Position numbers and translations under genes: made by a program. Below are positions 10,395 through 21,574 of a stretch of DNA of 64,000 nucleotides, one piece after another. The notes beneath the pieces were generated by a model, which was not told the DNA's origin, made no database searches, and worked only from the letters and a program-made list of their open reading frames with translations. Source of the DNA: Tritrichomonas musculus (Eukaryota > Parabasalia > Tritrichomonadida > Tritrichomonadidae); assembly GCA_039105265.1 (NCBI GenBank), contig JAPFFF010000036.1:620001-684000 (forward strand), read 5' to 3'. The stretch's first letter is position 1. Every line of letters starts with the position of its first letter.

Positions 10395-10875
10395 TTGAAT
10401 TTTTTTACTATCATTTGACATTGATATAAAGAAGTTGTTTTTTATCAAAATTGAATTATTTTACTATCATTTGACACTTAAATTCTGAAGATAAGATTTG
10501 AAAAATTGAATTTTTTTACTATCATTTGACATTGACATAAAGAAGTTGTTTTTTATCAAAATTGAATTATTTTACTATCATTTGACACTTAAATTCTGAA
10601 GTTAGGTATTGGAAAATTGAATTTTTTTACTATCATTTGACATTGACATAAAGAAGTTGTTTTTTATCAAAATTGAATTATTTTACTATCATTTGACACT
10701 TAAATTCTGAAGATAAGATTTGAAAAATTGAATTTTTTTACTATCATTTGACATTGACATAAAGAAGTTGTTTTTTATCAAAATTGAATTATTTTACTAT
10801 CATTTGACACTTAAATTCTGAAGTTAGGTATTGGAAAATTGAATTTTTTTACTATCATTTGACATCAAAATTCTG
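10395..10875. repeat. 111-bp tandem array with 222-bp higher-order period
   Basis: Four full 111-bp units start at 10395, 10506, 10617 and 10728, with a partial fifth from 10839. Each unit holds two sub-copies of TTTACTATCATTTGACA, so this motif occurs nine times. Alternate units share variants at their junctions (GATAAGATTTG versus GTTAGGTATTGG), which gives a 222-bp dimer period. The motif occurs once more, inverted, as GTGTCAAATG near 12240. This hints at transposase or host-factor binding sites in the ends of the transposon. Confidence 0.85.
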
Positions 10876-11096
10876 AATTTTATTATCAAAAAATTTGTAT
10901 CACTTAAAACTTGATTCTTAAGTTTAATGTAAGTAAACTGAGGTATTTTGCTAATCTTTAAAACTCTGTTCTCTGCATTATACTTGTATAAATAAAAATA
11001 ATTATTGTAATAATATAAGATATAAGAAATAATAGTACTTATAAATACTGGTTCCAACCTTTTTGCAATGTTTCAACGGACACTTCATTCCATGAT

Positions 11097-12203
11097 TCAA
11101 TTAAGAAAATGTCTGAGTTTCGCATTTGCTATGCTTTTTAGCACAGCAAATACTGCGATGTCCAGCGGTTGATAAGCGTCGGTATAACCGCTTGGTATAT
11201 ATATTAATTCTATATTTAATTCTTCTGCTTTTTGTTGTGATGCTGTAGAAATGTGACTACTATATGAGTCTACTATTAAATGAATTCTCTTATCTATTGG
11301 ATATTGACTCCGAATGAAGATTAAATATTCTATAAAGCACTGCGTGGTCATAAACGATTTGACAGAGTGGGTGGATACATTGGGGAATATTTCATCTCCT
11401 AATTGAGAATCTTCTGCAGCTACAGAATTTCCTTTAGCAATAAAAAAAATTGGTAATTTCTGAAAATCAATGGAAATCGTACACATTGCTGATATGTGCG
11501 CATGTTCATCATCTTTGACATTAATTATTATGTTTGAAGTCCCTTTAATTGCCCAAGTTTTCATTTTGGGAGGAAGAATAACCCATCCAGTTTCATCTCC
11601 ATTTAGAACTGGTTCATCAGCTAATCGTGCATTTTCAATCGTTTCAAGCACTTTCATGAAAAATTTTTCAATCGATGATAAGCCATTTTCGTCCAATGGT
11701 TCTGGATCTGGCCTTCTTTTGATGTGTGCTAGTCGAGAACTAAATCTGTGACGGTTTTTAAAGTCAATTATGAATTGTGGAGAGCAGTGAAAGTCTCTTT
11801 TGATTGAATCATTTTCATTATATGCTTGAAACATTATGTTTTTGAACTGCCAGTCAGGAAAATAGTTACCAGGTTTAACATAATTGTCCTTGATGAAATC
11901 AGCAATCTCGTTTTCCACCTCATCTGTAAACATTCTCTTGGACTTGCTTAATTTATCAAAAGTTCCAGGTAGCCAGTCAGACTCTATTTCCCACCTTTTT
12001 GACCAAGTTACTAAAGTAGGACGAGGTAATTTATATTTATTTGATAACATAGTTAGAATGTTGCAATTACTTATCATTGGATCTTGTAGCATTTCGTAAT
12101 ACTTTTGTTTAACCTCTTTCACTAATTCTTGTTGACTTTTGTAATTTATTTTTGGCCTAACGAATTCTCTTTTTTTCACTTTCTTGGCTTTGTATTTTTC
12201 CAT
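11097..12203 (-). CDS. pogo-like DDE_1 transposase, frameshifted near C-terminus
   Basis: Start taken at the ATG at 12203; the upstream codon at 12221 is TTG. The protein has a basic N-terminus, a helix-turn-helix-like region with PRPTLVTWSKRW (about residues 65-80) and a CENPB/Tigger-type second DNA-binding part with FHCSPQFIIDFKNRH. The DDE_1 catalytic core follows, with the first Asp in NGDETGW, the second in IVDSYSSH and the third in YQPLD. The open frame stops at 11097. The continuing +1 frame encodes the family's usual end (ESWNEVSVETLQKGWNQYL) to a stop at 11039, so one indel removed about 20 residues. It may therefore be inactive. Confidence 0.85.
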   Translation of the reverse strand: MEKYKAKKVKKREFVRPKINYKSQQELVKEVKQKYYEMLQDPMISNCNILTMLSNKYKLPRPTLVTWSKRWEIESDWLPGTFDKLSKSKRMFTDEVENEIADFIKDNYVKPGNYFPDWQFKNIMFQAYNENDSIKRDFHCSPQFIIDFKNRHRFSSRLAHIKRRPDPEPLDENGLSSIEKFFMKVLETIENARLADEPVLNGDETGWVILPPKMKTWAIKGTSNIIINVKDDEHAHISAMCTISIDFQKLPIFFIAKGNSVAAEDSQLGDEIFPNVSTHSVKSFMTTQCFIEYLIFIRSQYPIDKRIHLIVDSYSSHISTASQQKAEELNIELIYIPSGYTDAYQPLDIAVFAVLKSIANAKLRHFLN

Positions 12204-12520
12204 TAATCTATTAAATGACAAATTTTAATTCCAAAAAAGTGTCAAATGTTTTTAATGAGAAAATAATTTTCATTTTTATTCATACATAATTAATATAAAA
12301 TTATTTAATTAATAAATTGATTCATTCATTTATACATATAATTTTCAAAAAAAAATTTGTAAGTGTGGTTAACAAAATAATTGGTTAACCATTTTTAAAA
12401 ATACAAATGGTTAACAATATCATACTAACATTCTTAACCAAAAAATAATAACGAGAAATTATGAAAGATAAAGAGCTTGGGGTATATTTCAAATAATAAA
12501 TATAGATTATCTTTTCATTA

Positions 12521-12852
12521 AGGGACCACTATCATATTTTTTTGTAAACATTTCAATATTGAGAAAACTCATAGAAAAGAAAATTCAATAGTTGTTATCT
12601 CGGAAAAAGTTTAAAACTTTAAAATTTCACCATTCCGATCATTTTTGTAAAATTTTTACTCCTTTCAACTTTTAAATTTTTATTGAAAAAAGGGAATAGG
12701 CTTAAAAGAAGAATAGAAATAAATGATATGTAATTTATATAATTTATATATACCAAAATATAGCAAAAATACTCAAGAAATAATTTTTTTTAAGTCAATT
12801 AATTTTGTGATAACTCATAGAATTTTTAACACAGAATTTGATAGTGGTCCCT
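12521..12852. mobile_element. Tc1/mariner-type MITE, 332 bp
   Basis: The ends AGGGACCACTATCA (12521) and TGATAGTGGTCCCT (ending 12852) are perfect inverted repeats flanked by TA on both sides (12519-12520 and 12853-12854). There is no coding capacity. It lies about 28 bp from the right end of the 3-kb transposon. Confidence 0.88.
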
Positions 12853-12985
12853 TAAAATTAATATTATATTATAATGTAATTATTATTTATTTATTATATA
12901 GATTACATCTATATTTCATTTTAATAATTATATTAATTTGAATTTTCTAAAGATAAAAATAAAAATTGTGAATTCTCTTGGCTAT

Positions 12986-13551
12986 CAGGTATGCCTTTCG
13001 GGAGTCCCGGGTAAACTCGGATAATTAAACGGTCTTCCTCGAAATTATTCCTCGAACTTTTTTCGAGAAAAAGATTTTACTCTAACGTTTATTTTTTTTA
13101 GTTCACATTTTTTTACTCGGGTAAGTTTTCACTTTTTTACCCGAAAAACTCGAGTTTTAAATCAACAGAAAAATAATAAAAAAATAAGCTTTATTCATTT
13201 TCAAAATGAATCATTTTGCTGGAAATAGTGGTTTATTATATGATTTTTTTAAATAAATGTTAGATATAGCTTTAAAATCAATGACAAAAAATCTTTAATA
13301 CTAAAATAAAGTATTCAAAAGTGTAAGAAAAATAATTATAAAAATGAGAATTTTTTTTCGAACTTGAAACATCGGGTATCCTCGAGATTTCCTCGGAAAT
13401 TGAATACTTCGGGCAAATCGGGATCGAGGATGGCCGAGTAAAACGGTTATTTTACTCGGGTTTACTCGGGTAAACCGAGTACGGGAGTCTCCTCGATCCC
13501 GAAATTATTTTCGGGGAGACTACTCTTACCCGTCCTCGAAAAGCATACCTG
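12986..13551. mobile_element. hAT-type MITE, 566 bp, 8-bp target duplication
   Basis: The ends are CAGGTATGC at 12986 and GCATACCTG ending at 13551. They are flanked by the perfect 8-bp duplication TTGGCTAT (12978-12985 and 13552-13559). CAG-type ends and an 8-bp duplication fit hAT transposons. The ends are GC-richer than the surroundings and contain many interleaved CTCGG/CCGAG and ACTCGGGTAAACC motifs in both orientations, so each end can form internal hairpins. There is no open frame of note. Confidence 0.9.
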
Positions 13552-13559
13552 TTGGCTAT

Positions 13560-14800
13560 TCAATTTTTTTCGAGCTGCATCCGAAGAATTTTTTTTAAAT
13601 AATATTATGATATTGGTTTATTATAAATATTTAAAAATGGAATAAATAGAGTTATCCACATAAAAATATTTTTGAAGCAAGATAAACATATATTATTTTT
13701 ATTTAAAATAAAAAAAGCTAATATCTTTAATAAAATATTATTTTAGTATGATATATTTTATTTAAAATATATTTCAATAAATAAATAACAACTAAAATAT
13801 TTAAATATAATGAAAAAAATTGATTATAATAAGATATTTGTGAATTAAACTATTTTCGGATCAAAAAAAATTTTTTTTTAATGAGAAATCAGGTTCATAC
13901 TGGCAGTGTTAATTTATCTTTATAATTGTATTTAAAATATTGATAAAAATCGAATTAATATGCATCATACAAATAATAATGATCACATTTTTAATATCAA
14001 AAAAAATAATACGTTTTTCAGTTACAGCACTTTTACTTTTCAGTTTTATAGTTGGTTTTTGATAAAATTGAAATAATTTTGTGAATTTTAAAGGTCAATA
14101 AGTCCCAAGTAGATTGCAAGATTTTCAGAGAAGCATTGAAAAAAATTGAATACTATTTTGAATTCAATTTTACTGTGTAATTGAAATTTTCTTTTTTTGA
14201 ATTAATATTTGGTCGAAGTAATTAAACAATTTAATTTGATAATATCTTAATTTTAACTTGACAAATTTATTATTAATATATCGATTTATCATCTTCAAAT
14301 AATTCAAAAAGTAAAATTATAATTAATATAATACATATAGGCCAGTTTTTTAGTTTCAAAAAAAAAACTTAATGATCTTCTTTTAACAAAAAAAAAAAAA
14401 AAAAAGTAAAATTAAAATTTTGGGGCGAAAGTGCCTATTACTAATATGATCTTATTACTAATGCTGCTTATCCTTTCAAATCAAAGAATTATATTTTCAA
14501 GTCAAAGTCATTGAGAATTATAAATCAGTCATTCAGCTAAATTATTGGAATATTCAAACTTATCATTTACTGTTATTTGATTTTTCATATTGAAAAAACA
14601 GAAATCATTAAAAAAAAAAAAATATCTTTACAATATGATTGGCACTGGCCATTTTGGATTATAAAATGCGTTAATACTAGTCATTTTCAACCTAAAAGGA
14701 CCACTAATCTAAAGCCTAGTAAAAAAAAAAAAAAATAATTTTTATTTAAAATCCTTTTTTTAATAAAAAGAAAGAGAAAGAAAGAAAGAAAAACAATAAA
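13560..14800. other. AT-rich intergenic DNA
   Basis: Over 1.2 kb of A/T-rich sequence with homopolymer runs between the hAT-type MITE and the 3' end of the transporter gene. A purine run (AAAGAAAGAGAAAG) lies near 14770. No gene or RNA is seen. Confidence 0.55.
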
Positions 14801-16297
14801 TTAATTAAAAGTAGAGTTATCATCTTGATCAATTCTACGGGAAGTTTGATCAGAGAGTGCGTTGATATCACTATTTTCTTTTCGATTACTGAGTTCTTCT
14901 TTAATAGCTTCTATTTTTTCGCGTGAAATTCTGCCTCTGAAAGCTGGCAGGATTGCTGCACAGAAGAAAACGCTTGGACCGATACCGAAGATGATTCTCA
15001 CCGCCCAAAGTGCCCTTTTAGGCTGATCTCTAATTGATCCATCGTTTGACTCTTTGTAACCGAAAGCTCCAATGATTGCGGTGCAGACTGAAGTTGTTAT
15101 TCCTGAGAGAAGTTTGTAAAGCAACTGCAAAATTCCGTAGTACAAAGCCTCTCTTCTTTCTCCGTATGTGTATTCGTCGACGTCGACAACGTCTGGCACA
15201 GCAGCGTATGGCAAAATTTGAATGGCGCTCATTCCGGCGCCAACGAAAGCTGCAGCAATGATGATTGCCCACAGACACTTCTCAGGTATGAAGACGGCGA
15301 TCAGAAGACCAACGAACATCCAAAGAGAAGCCACAATGTAGACGCTCTCTTTCGCAAATTTCTCAGAAAAATAGACCCAGCCCGCTGCAGAAGCAATCGC
15401 AGCAACTAATGGAATCGCAATCAAAACCATGGCCATCGTCCCGCCGCCAAACTTCAGGCAGTCGTTGATGTAGAACATGTAGTAGCCCATGATGATGTCA
15501 AAACCGGCGAGACTCGTAATGTACCAAATTGCCACATTTCGTAATTCTTTCAAATGAACAAATTCTTTCAAAGTTAAGAGTAATGACTTGGTGCGCTTCT
15601 CGCGTGCATCAACACGCTCTTTGACCATATATCCACTCAAAAAAATGATAACGGCGGTAACAACGGCATAAATACAACTTGTAACGAGATAGGCGGTTCG
15701 TAGCTTGCCAAATGTATGGGCAAAAACACTGTCTGGTCCATCTGCTAATACGGCAAATACTGCAGCACCTACTAGAATGCCAATGTTGGCAAGTACAATA
15801 CGATATCCATTAATGGAAGTGCGTTCATCGTAATCGGAGGTCATGTTGGCGGATATGGCGTTGTAGGGAATATAACCTATCTCGTAAAATGTAACATAAA
15901 TAATATAGGCAAATATGTAATATACTATTCGTAATGCTTGAGAATCTCCTTGAACTGGAGTAAGCCATAAGAGTATAAATGAAAGACCAAAGGGTAATGA
16001 AACAAATATCATGTAAACACGGCGATTTCCAAAACGTTTGACCTCTGTTTTATCTGCAATTATGCCCATAAAGAAACAGGCAAAAACATCAAAAAATTTG
16101 GCGACAAGCAAAACAATTGACGCAAGTTTGGCTTCAAGACCACCAACATTGATCAAAAAATATGTCAAGTAAAATGATAGGGCAGCATTAACAATATTAA
16201 ATCCTGCATCGCCTAGCCCATAAAAGAATTTTTCTCTGAAAGGAAGGATTTCTCGTTGTCTCGATTCTATTTCGCTCTCTGTAGATTCGGAATTCAT
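14801..16297 (-). CDS. GPH-type major facilitator (sugar:cation symporter-like)
   Basis: A 498-aa polytopic membrane protein; the ATG at 16297 (MNSESTES) is preferred because the longer frame begins with TTG. About twelve hydrophobic segments follow the opening LPFREKFFYGLGDAGFN, a signature of the glycoside-pentoside-hexuronide symporter family (MFS_2). DKTEVKRFGNRR occupies the loop 2-3 position typical of MFS, and a YDERTSINGYR loop follows the fourth segment. Both termini are predicted cytosolic. A Ser/Asp-rich tail follows the last segment. The substrate cannot be read from the sequence; family members import sugars with H+ or Na+. No partner genes are adjacent. Confidence 0.85.
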   Translation of the reverse strand: MNSESTESEIESRQREILPFREKFFYGLGDAGFNIVNAALSFYLTYFLINVGGLEAKLASIVLLVAKFFDVFACFFMGIIADKTEVKRFGNRRVYMIFVSLPFGLSFILLWLTPVQGDSQALRIVYYIFAYIIYVTFYEIGYIPYNAISANMTSDYDERTSINGYRIVLANIGILVGAAVFAVLADGPDSVFAHTFGKLRTAYLVTSCIYAVVTAVIIFLSGYMVKERVDAREKRTKSLLLTLKEFVHLKELRNVAIWYITSLAGFDIIMGYYMFYINDCLKFGGGTMAMVLIAIPLVAAIASAAGWVYFSEKFAKESVYIVASLWMFVGLLIAVFIPEKCLWAIIIAAAFVGAGMSAIQILPYAAVPDVVDVDEYTYGERREALYYGILQLLYKLLSGITTSVCTAIIGAFGYKESNDGSIRDQPKRALWAVRIIFGIGPSVFFCAAILPAFRGRISREKIEAIKEELSNRKENSDINALSDQTSRRIDQDDNSTFN

Positions 16298-18481
16298 TGA
16301 GAAATTGGAAACTTGATGCTTCAAAATACTATATATAGTATTACAAATAATGAACAACTTTTTAAATCATTTTTGGAGAGTATTTTCAATTAATTGAATG
16401 ATATCTTTCAATATTGAATATGATCGCTTTATATTATTCCGATTTGCATCATATTATTACATCTAAATACAAAGCTACACTAATTAATTATTTATAAAAT
16501 TATTACATAAATTAATATATTAGATATTAAATTTTTTTATTTTAATAATTATAAAGAATTTTTTCTGTATGATTTATAGATAAATATTATTTTGCTGTTT
16601 TGAATCATATTATTCAAAAAATAAGCGTTTTTTTATGAAAAGTATATTCAATTTTTTTTATCTTATATCTTAATAATAACTATATAAATATAATATGATA
16701 TTATGTTGAAAATGCTTAAATCTAAGGATTAATTTAGAAAAAAGAAATAATATTTGAAATATTGAAATATTTAGATATAAGTATAATGATTTTATGATAA
16801 TTTTTTTATTTTTTTAAATAAATAGATATTAATACCTTTAAAACACTTATTTTAATTTCAAATAGAAAAAAAAAATGCAATTTTTTTTAATGAATAATAA
16901 TAAAAAAAGATAAAAATCCTTAACGTTTGGCCCATATATCTTAAATTAGCAAAGAAAGAAAATTAAATTATAAAACAATTGTTTGATTATATTTTTTTTT
17001 GTTATTATATTGAATAAGCAATTTTGTCACAATTTGCGTAGTGAAATAACTAGACTTCAAATTAAAAAATGTAAAATACGAGAAAACTAGTATAAAAAAA
17101 CAAAATACACTAGAGTGTCAGGAGATATATATGTTTTTTGTATAACAATTAAAAAATATATGAAAAAAGGATCAATATTGGGAATAATATCCAATTGGAT
17201 GATGTAAAAAGTATTTTAAACATAAATCATTATATCCAAATAAAAATTTTTTTCCAAATTTTCTTTTCGAAATTTACAACAAGAAATTTATAATAATAAA
17301 TTTATAAAAATAAATAGTACTTTTTCAAAAAACCTATAACACCGAAAAAAAGCTCAAAAAATTGATTTTTGCATTAATACCATATTGTGAAAATTAGCTT
17401 ATTTCAATTTAAACTCTACATATGTTACAAGTTAAATCCAGTAGTAATTGACTCGTCGAAATATATTAGAAAAAAAAAAAAAATCTATTTTTATTATTAA
17501 TTCTTTTAATGTTTCTACGATGCAATTATCACATCTTTCTTCTCTTATATTATATATAATCCCAGTTAATGATTAAAAAAAGCATTTATAAAAATATCAA
17601 ATATAATAATTTCACTAGATATGTAACATTTCGAAAAAATAAATTTTCATTTCAAGATTGTATAAAGAGTTTTTTTTTTATTCTAAAAAGCAAATTATAA
17701 ATAATATTAATATCATATTGAACAATATAAATTTAAATGAAATCAAAAATCTTCATTGTTTTTTTTTTAATAGAAAATTGAATAAAAACAATAGATTAGA
17801 ATTAGTATCTTTTTCATATAGCCCTCAATATTTGAGTAGAAAAAATGTATTTTTGAGAGGGGAAAAGTTTTTTATATTTTTTATATTCAGAAATCATCTC
17901 AAATTCTTTTTCTATCTATTTTTTTTTGAATGAAAATTAATAAATTATTTTATTTTTATGAAATATATTAAATTAAGTTAAAATATTTTATTTATAGTAA
18001 CTAAAGTGAATATAATATATAATTATTATTATAATAATAATAAAACTTCATTGTATAGCATTGATATTATCTATTCTATCTATAAATTTTTTTTCTGAAC
18101 TTTTCAATAGATTATTTTGTAGAAAATTTTTCACTATTATTTTTATGAACACAGCAAAGAAAAGTAACAAAAAGAAGGTCACTTAATAATAATCTAAAAT
18201 TAATATTTATTGTATTATGTAATTAGGCTGTTTAATACCTATACTTTATTTTTTATTACAATATATATAAAGTATTTTTTGTTTTTTTATCAATTCTCAA
18301 TAGTATAGAATTATTTGAATATTCATTGAATTTATTTGATCGTTTACTTTTAAAAAGTTTTTAAAAAACAGTTTTTTTAAATCACTTAATTTAACATTTG
18401 AATATATATTCAAAAGTGATATAAATTTTTTTTTTTTTTTTTCTTATTTTCATTAACTAGTTTTCTCTAATCTTGAATCAC
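16298..18481. other. 2.2-kb AT-rich divergent intergenic region
   Basis: It separates the divergent transporter and subtilase genes. Frames within it, such as 17658-17933, are Phe/Asn/Lys/Ile-rich products of base composition only. A TTTCATTAACTAG initiator-like site lies about 35 nt before the subtilase ATG. Confidence 0.55.
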
Positions 18482-21400
18482 ATGTTTGCCTTTCTTCTTT
18501 CTTTTTTGTGTTTAACTCATGTAAACGCATCATCTAACAAGAAAAAGCTTGTTTTATTACCAAAGGAAAAAACATTTTCTCCGTTAAAGTCTCAATGGTA
18601 TTATATTCATTATTTATCGGGTAAAGATATTAGTACGATAAAAGCCACATTGCCCAACGTCAAAATAGATTCAACAAGCTTTAACGGTGATACATTAACT
18701 TTATATTTATCACCCAAAGAGGTACAAGCTATTAACAACCTTCCGAATATTAAAGTTTATGCCAAGGAAAAACCCAAAGCACGTTCATTGGCACGTTCAT
18801 CGCGCTCGTCTGAAAATGAGACATATCTTGTCTATGCTCATTCTAGTTTTCAAGCTTCCAAATACTCCCTTAAGCAATCACATACAGGCCCCTACTATTT
18901 TGTTTCCACAAATCAACCTGAAATTTTTGAATCAGATCCATCAGTACTCTCTATTCAAAAAGTTCCCAAATTCGAGATACAAAACCGCTGGGCTACCGGC
19001 TTTCTTCAATCCGGCGACGAACATGAAATTCTACGAGACGACTATTTCGCCTCTAACCGTTTATACAACGATAGAGGTCTCAATGGAAGTAACGTCATTG
19101 TCACCCTTATTGATTCAGGGCTCGACGTAGATAACTGCCTATTTAAGGACCCCAACTATGACACCCCATTCAACACTACCAACTACAACCACCGCAAGGT
19201 TGTCCGCTATGATCCATTTGTTGATAATATTGACAAATTTGTCGGACACGGAACACATTGTGGCGGAACAATAGCCGGACAAGTTGACACTCTTCCGATC
19301 AGTTTGTACAACGGAAACGCACCAGCCGCGAAGCTTTATGTTGCCGATGTTGGCAAGGACGGACAAGGCAATGTTGCCATTGAAACAGGCTACATTTTAG
19401 AGATTGTTGACCAAGCCAAAGAGCTCAAATCACCAATTTTGTCATGCAGCTGGGGATTTAATGGCAACAACCTTGAAATCACAGCCATCTATGACTACTT
19501 GAGCTACCAGAACAAGGACATGCTGTTCGTGTTTGCAGCAGGAAACTATGGAGACCATTACACAGTATCACCACCAAGTGATTCTAGAAACGTTCTCACT
19601 GTTGCTGCTTCTATCTTTCCAAAGTCTGGCTGCATTGAAGATCCGACAGAAGGACCAATTGAAATTTCAAGTGATACGGAGACTTCAACCGATATTGAAA
19701 TGTTGAAAGCAAAAGCTGAAAATAGATTCGAACTCTTAAGATCTAATCCAATTTCATATTTTCACAACTTGGAGGTCGTAAGATTGAATGAAACTCTTGA
19801 TTATGAGAACTATTCTATTTACAAGGATAAGGTCGTCATTCTTCCAGATAAGCATGATTTCTACTTCGACGATATGGTTGGATACTTAGAGTTGAATGAA
19901 GCCAAAGCCGTCATTCATTATGAAGACTTTTACCTTAACTTCCAGTTCTCAATAATGGTCATTGGCATAACCAAGGAAGATGATGATTTCTTCAACAGGC
20001 ACAGCAAAATTAACATTAATTTGAACAATGATAACTGCCCAGACGGCCAACCAGAAGTTGTTTCATTTTCATCCAAAGGTCCTTCTTTCCTTGGAAGAAG
20101 AAAGCCAGACGTTATGGCACCAGGCACTGATGTTTGGTCTGCTGCAACTCTTCTCTTTGATGATGCCTGCCGGTTTTACAACGTCCTCCGAACAATGTCA
20201 GGAACATCAATGGCAACACCAGCTGTTTCAGGCTCTATGGCCCTTGTTTACCAGTACTTGAAGGAATCAATTCATCGTCTTCCAATTGATTCTTCAAAGC
20301 CAATCACTTCTGCCCTTCTTCGTGCCTTTGCAGCTGCTTCAACCACAGGCGTTAGCGAAAATACTGAATCTGGTTATGGAAGCTTGAATTTGCACAGCAT
20401 TTTGGTCTATCCGGACCTTGACGCTGACCGTGGAATGAGGTTTGTTTCAGACAAAATCAAGGATAACGAAGCACATTCATACTTCATCGAAACTGACAAA
20501 GTTGGAACACTCACTGTTGCAATTGCTTGGATCGATTTACCAATGAGTCCTGAATCAACATTGCCACTTTTCTCCTACTTTGAATTCTCTGTGGCCGGGC
20601 CAGATGGCACTGTTCACGACTTAAAAGAGGAGTACTCAACAATGAGGAAGATTGTCATCCAAAACGCACCAATCGGCCGATATGAAATCCGAATCCACGT
20701 TAGAGAAGTCATGCATACTGACGAATTGATTGACTATTCAATGGTCGTTACTGGTCCATTTGAACACCTTAATTTCAACCAAAATCCAGGCGAGTTGAAG
20801 CATAGCGTTCCAAATACTTGCCTCTCAAAGTGCCCCGTCAATAAAGGCTTTGCAAAATGCGATACTCAGACAGCAAGCTGCATCTGCGACTCTCATCATA
20901 CTGGTCCTAACTGCGAATTTGAAATCCAAGAATTCACTGACAAGCATAAAATCAGGTTATCTCTTCCAAGCCGTCAATTCTGGTACACAAGGATTGACTA
21001 CTCCCACTACAAAGAGAAGCTCAATGGCAGGAACATTAACGATTTTGCATTCCGTTTCACAGCCATATGTTCATTGCCAACAAACATGTCGTTCGGCATG
21101 GTTCGTTTCTTCATGAACACTGATAACGAACTTCCTCTCGCAATCCCAAGATACTCAGTCGAAATGATGGAAGCTCAGCCCGGAGAAGAGAGAAACTCGG
21201 TAACTTACACATTCGAAATTCCAATGGACGACATCAACGAAAGAAACGACACTTTCTTGACAATCTTCAATGATGTCATCACTGACGTTACAATGTCATT
21301 GGAGTGGGAATTGAGAGGCACCATCGATCCTGACGCTGACTCTGCACCAACTGTCGTTATCGTTGAAAGAGTCGTTGAAAAACTATTTGAAAACAAGAAA

Positions 21401-21574
21401 ATCTGGATCATCATTGTTGCAGCCGTCTCTGGCATTGCAATCATTTCATTAGTCGCAGCAATAGTTTTAGCTGTCTTGCTCTGCAAGAAGAATTGTACAT
21501 TTGACCGTATTGACCATTCTCAGACAGACCAATATAATGCTCATTTGGTCGAGGAGGGAGCTAATAATCTCTAA
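18482..21574 (+). CDS. Subtilisin-like serine peptidase, type I membrane protein
   Basis: A 1030-aa surface or secretory subtilase (S8 family). The start is the ATG at 18482, which opens a signal peptide (MFAFLLSFLCLTHVNA). A prodomain follows to about residue 165. The catalytic set is complete: Asp211 in TLIDSGLD, His256 in GHGTHC, oxyanion Asn355 in FAAGNYG and Ser576 in MSGTSMATP. An insert of about 150 residues separates Asn and Ser. After a beta-rich P-type region comes a Cys-rich EGF-like module (CPVNKGFAKC...CDSHHTGPNC), another beta region, one transmembrane helix (about 970-997) and a short tail containing NAHLVEEGANNL. Several N-glycosylation sequons are present. Trichomonads expand this family for surface and secreted proteolysis. 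GC content is clearly above the flanks. Confidence 0.95.
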   Translation: MFAFLLSFLCLTHVNASSNKKKLVLLPKEKTFSPLKSQWYYIHYLSGKDISTIKATLPNVKIDSTSFNGDTLTLYLSPKEVQAINNLPNIKVYAKEKPKARSLARSSRSSENETYLVYAHSSFQASKYSLKQSHTGPYYFVSTNQPEIFESDPSVLSIQKVPKFEIQNRWATGFLQSGDEHEILRDDYFASNRLYNDRGLNGSNVIVTLIDSGLDVDNCLFKDPNYDTPFNTTNYNHRKVVRYDPFVDNIDKFVGHGTHCGGTIAGQVDTLPISLYNGNAPAAKLYVADVGKDGQGNVAIETGYILEIVDQAKELKSPILSCSWGFNGNNLEITAIYDYLSYQNKDMLFVFAAGNYGDHYTVSPPSDSRNVLTVAASIFPKSGCIEDPTEGPIEISSDTETSTDIEMLKAKAENRFELLRSNPISYFHNLEVVRLNETLDYENYSIYKDKVVILPDKHDFYFDDMVGYLELNEAKAVIHYEDFYLNFQFSIMVIGITKEDDDFFNRHSKININLNNDNCPDGQPEVVSFSSKGPSFLGRRKPDVMAPGTDVWSAATLLFDDACRFYNVLRTMSGTSMATPAVSGSMALVYQYLKESIHRLPIDSSKPITSALLRAFAAASTTGVSENTESGYGSLNLHSILVYPDLDADRGMRFVSDKIKDNEAHSYFIETDKVGTLTVAIAWIDLPMSPESTLPLFSYFEFSVAGPDGTVHDLKEEYSTMRKIVIQNAPIGRYEIRIHVREVMHTDELIDYSMVVTGPFEHLNFNQNPGELKHSVPNTCLSKCPVNKGFAKCDTQTASCICDSHHTGPNCEFEIQEFTDKHKIRLSLPSRQFWYTRIDYSHYKEKLNGRNINDFAFRFTAICSLPTNMSFGMVRFFMNTDNELPLAIPRYSVEMMEAQPGEERNSVTYTFEIPMDDINERNDTFLTIFNDVITDVTMSLEWELRGTIDPDADSAPTVVIVERVVEKLFENKKIWIIIVAAVSGIAIISLVAAIVLAVLLCKKNCTFDRIDHSQTDQYNAHLVEEGANNL

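Larger units (their letters stand above)
9482..12492 (-). mobile_element. pogo-like (Tc1/mariner superfamily) DNA transposon, 3 kb
   Basis: Inverted repeats of about 45 bp bound the element. The left end runs GTGAAATACCCCCCGCTC from 9482 and continues TATCTTTCATAATTTCTCG; the right end is its near-perfect reverse complement at 12445-12492. Between them lie one DDE transposase, a 111-bp tandem array and subterminal GGTTAAC motifs near 12366-12440. The right-hand end matches the layout of the 1.4-kb element at 41.6-43.0 kb. A TA target duplication, expected for the superfamily, is not cleanly visible. Confidence 0.8.

Noticed and set aside
10395-10875. CRISPR-like array
   Set aside because: The units are tandem with no unique spacers, lie inside a eukaryotic transposon and have no cas genes.
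14801-16357. 20-residue N-terminal extension of the transporter
   Set aside because: The extended frame begins with TTG. The ATG at 16297 gives a normal family N-terminus.
17658-17933. 91-codon frame in the intergenic region
   Set aside because: Its residues (Phe, Asn, Lys, Ile) reflect AT-rich base composition, with no domain or start context.
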